A stretch of DNA of 5,634 bases, taken from JBQCEE01 sp051960575. GTDB lineage: Bacteria > Actinomycetota > Actinomycetes > Mycobacteriales > Jatrophihabitantaceae. This document shows positions 4,542 to 5,634 of this stretch, in pieces. Location of the stretch: NCBI RefSeq assembly GCF_051960575.1, contig NZ_JBQCEE010000247.1:1-5634 (forward strand). Direction: 5' to 3'. Each line of letters starts with the position of its first letter. Position 1 is the first letter of the stretch. The notes under the pieces were generated by a model that had not been told where the DNA came from, searched no databases, and worked only from the letters and a program-made list of their open reading frames with translations. Both the position numbers and the translations under genes were made by a program.

Positions 4542-5634
4542 TCAACTCTGTCGCAGATCGGGGACGCCGGTGTCGAGGCCGTAGGCGCAGTTGCGCCCTG
4601 TGCCGAGCAGGAGCCCGCCGGCCGTGCGGAACGCCCAGCCGAGCGCGACGGCGAACGCGAGGCCGCCGAGGATGAGCAGCTTCGGCACCGTGCCCAGCGG
4701 GGGCAGGCCGAACGCGGCCGGTTGGGCCACCGTGGTGGTCGGCGCTCCCCCACCGGTCGTGGTCGTGGGTGCGCCGGTGCCGGAGCTGATCGGGGTGGTG
4801 TAGCCGGTCGTGCCGGTGCCGCCGCCACCACCGAGGTCACTGCCACCGCCGGTGCCCCCCGCCGCCACGCCGCCACCGGTCGTACCCCCACCGGTCGAGC
4901 CGTGCCCGGGCGTGGTGCTGCCGCCACCGGTGAGCGGTGGTGGCACGTACGCCGGCGCGGCCGTCGCGGTGGTCGAGACGTCGCCGATGAGGAAGTTGAA
5001 CCGCGGGCCGAGGTTGAGCAGCGCGGTGACCTGGTCCAGGTTGGGGATCTGGCTCAGGATGTTCGCCAGCGCGCCGGTCAGCGGGGCGAGCGCCTGCTTC
5101 ACCAGCGCGGTGTCGACCGAGATCACCAGCCCGGTCGACGCGAACGACGCCGTGGCGCCGTCGACGCTCTTGGTGGTCGGCTGGTACTGGAACGAGATGC
5201 CGAGCCCGCTGAGCACGTCGGGCAGCTGTGGCACCGGCACCGACGTGCCGGCGAGGTTCAGCCCCTGCTCGTCCAGGCCGATGTCCTTACCCGCGACCGT
5301 GACGCCACCGATCGTGAGGTGCGCGGTGTTCGAGGCCCTGACGCCGTTGCTCGTGCTCGACGAGGTGACCTTCACGTCGTGGATGCCGATGATGCCGCCG
5401 AACAGACTGATGTCGGACGCGGTCGCCTCGGCGGTCGAGGTGATCGACGACGCCGCCAGTTGCACGGTGCTCTCGCTGTGCACGTTCGCAAGCGTCATGA
5501 CGCCCGCGAGTTGCGCGGGCACCGGCACCGGCGGCGTCGCAGGCAGGCTCGGGCAGTTCTTCGGGTCGGGCGACAGGGCCTGGCACAGGCCGTTCCCCGC
5601 GCCGCTCAGCAGGTTGGTACCGCCGTTGCTGATG
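4542..5634 (-). CDS. Secreted, membrane-anchored surface protein (5' end missing)
   Basis: Open to the right edge: 363 codons are visible and the N-terminus, presumably with a signal peptide, is outside. Fragment residues 1-35 include a Cys pair (LCQALSPDPKNCP) that could form a disulfide. Residues about 36-230 are Ser/Thr/Ala/Val-rich with beta-strand character (ANVHSESTVQLAASS, GGVTVAGKDIGLDEQGL, ISVDTALVKQAL), like actinobacterial surface proteins of the choice-of-anchor kind, though I cannot assign a family. Residues 234-305 are a Gly/Thr/Pro linker. A hydrophobic helix (about 319-335, LLILGGLAFAVALGWAF) is followed by an Arg and a short tail, fitting a C-terminal membrane anchor. No LPXTG motif. 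Probably the upstream gene of the operon with the two-helix membrane protein and the SDR. Function unknown. Confidence 0.82.
   Translation of the reverse strand, partial: ISNGGTNLLSGAGNGLCQALSPDPKNCPSLPATPPVPVPAQLAGVMTLANVHSESTVQLAASSITSTAEATASDISLFGGIIGIHDVKVTSSSTSNGVRASNTAHLTIGGVTVAGKDIGLDEQGLNLAGTSVPVPQLPDVLSGLGISFQYQPTTKSVDGATASFASTGLVISVDTALVKQALAPLTGALANILSQIPNLDQVTALLNLGPRFNFLIGDVSTTATAAPAYVPPPLTGGGSTTPGHGSTGGGTTGGGVAAGGTGGGSDLGGGGGTGTTGYTTPISSGTGAPTTTTGGGAPTTTVAQPAAFGLPPLGTVPKLLILGGLAFAVALGWAFRTAGGLLLGTGRNCAYGLDTGVPDLRQS
4719..4934 (-). repeat. Low-complexity Gly/Thr/Pro linker-coding region
   Basis: The linker of the surface protein is encoded by repetitive GGT/ACC-rich DNA. The octamer CCACCGGT recurs at 4750, 4873, 4888 and 4924 on the plus strand, and the protein runs through GGGSTT, TGGGTTGGG, GGTGGGSDLGGGGG and APTTTTGGGAPTTT. 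Such tracts are prone to length variation by slippage. It links the outer domain to the membrane helix, a wall-spanning stalk by analogy. Confidence 0.65.

Noticed and set aside
4531..4545. TTG start for the two-helix membrane protein
   Set aside because: It overlaps the preceding stop and has no ribosome site. The ATG five codons later has a purine-rich site and gives a normal start.
4542..5528. Surface protein starting at 5528
   Set aside because: That codon is a GTG within a frame that stays open to the window end, and no signal peptide follows it. The gene is better read as cut by the edge.

Overview
The window is high-GC DNA (about 70% by eye) from an actinobacterium. The diagnostic evidence is a pup-proteasome locus. 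It encodes the prokaryotic ubiquitin-like modifier Pup and both 20S proteasome subunits (PrcB, PrcA), with GTG and TTG starts and strong AGGAGG-type ribosome binding sites. I cannot place it below phylum level with confidence.

Left block (about 1-2510, all minus strand, so read right to left): pup (2310-2510), a gene for an HNH nuclease of the recombination endonuclease VII type (1578-2294), prcB (678-1505) and prcA (1-651, C-terminus cut off by the window edge). The short gaps (15, 72 and 26 nt) indicate one operon. Pup tags proteins, and the PrcA/PrcB core degrades what the Mpa/ARC ATPase feeds into it. Mpa, Dop and PafA are not visible here. The nuclease lying between pup and prcB is the unusual member.

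Middle (2511-3130): a divergent promoter region of 185 nt separates pup from a plus-strand VOC/glyoxalase-fold gene (2696-3130), which is probably translated from a leaderless mRNA.

Right block (3144-5634, all minus strand): a putative three-gene run. It starts with a surface-anchored secreted protein whose N-terminus lies beyond the right edge (4542-5634). Next, 11 nt away, is a small two-helix membrane protein with a C-terminal His/Cys metal-binding motif (3940-4530). Last, 28 nt further, is an SDR oxidoreductase resembling 3-alpha/20-beta-hydroxysteroid dehydrogenase (3144-3911). The VOC and SDR genes converge with 13 nt between their stop codons. No RNA genes, CRISPR arrays, insertion sequences or transposases were seen. 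The most interesting features are the endonuclease VII gene with its duplicated zinc modules and lower GC, its in-frame single-stop junction with pup, and the metal-binding tail of the membrane protein.
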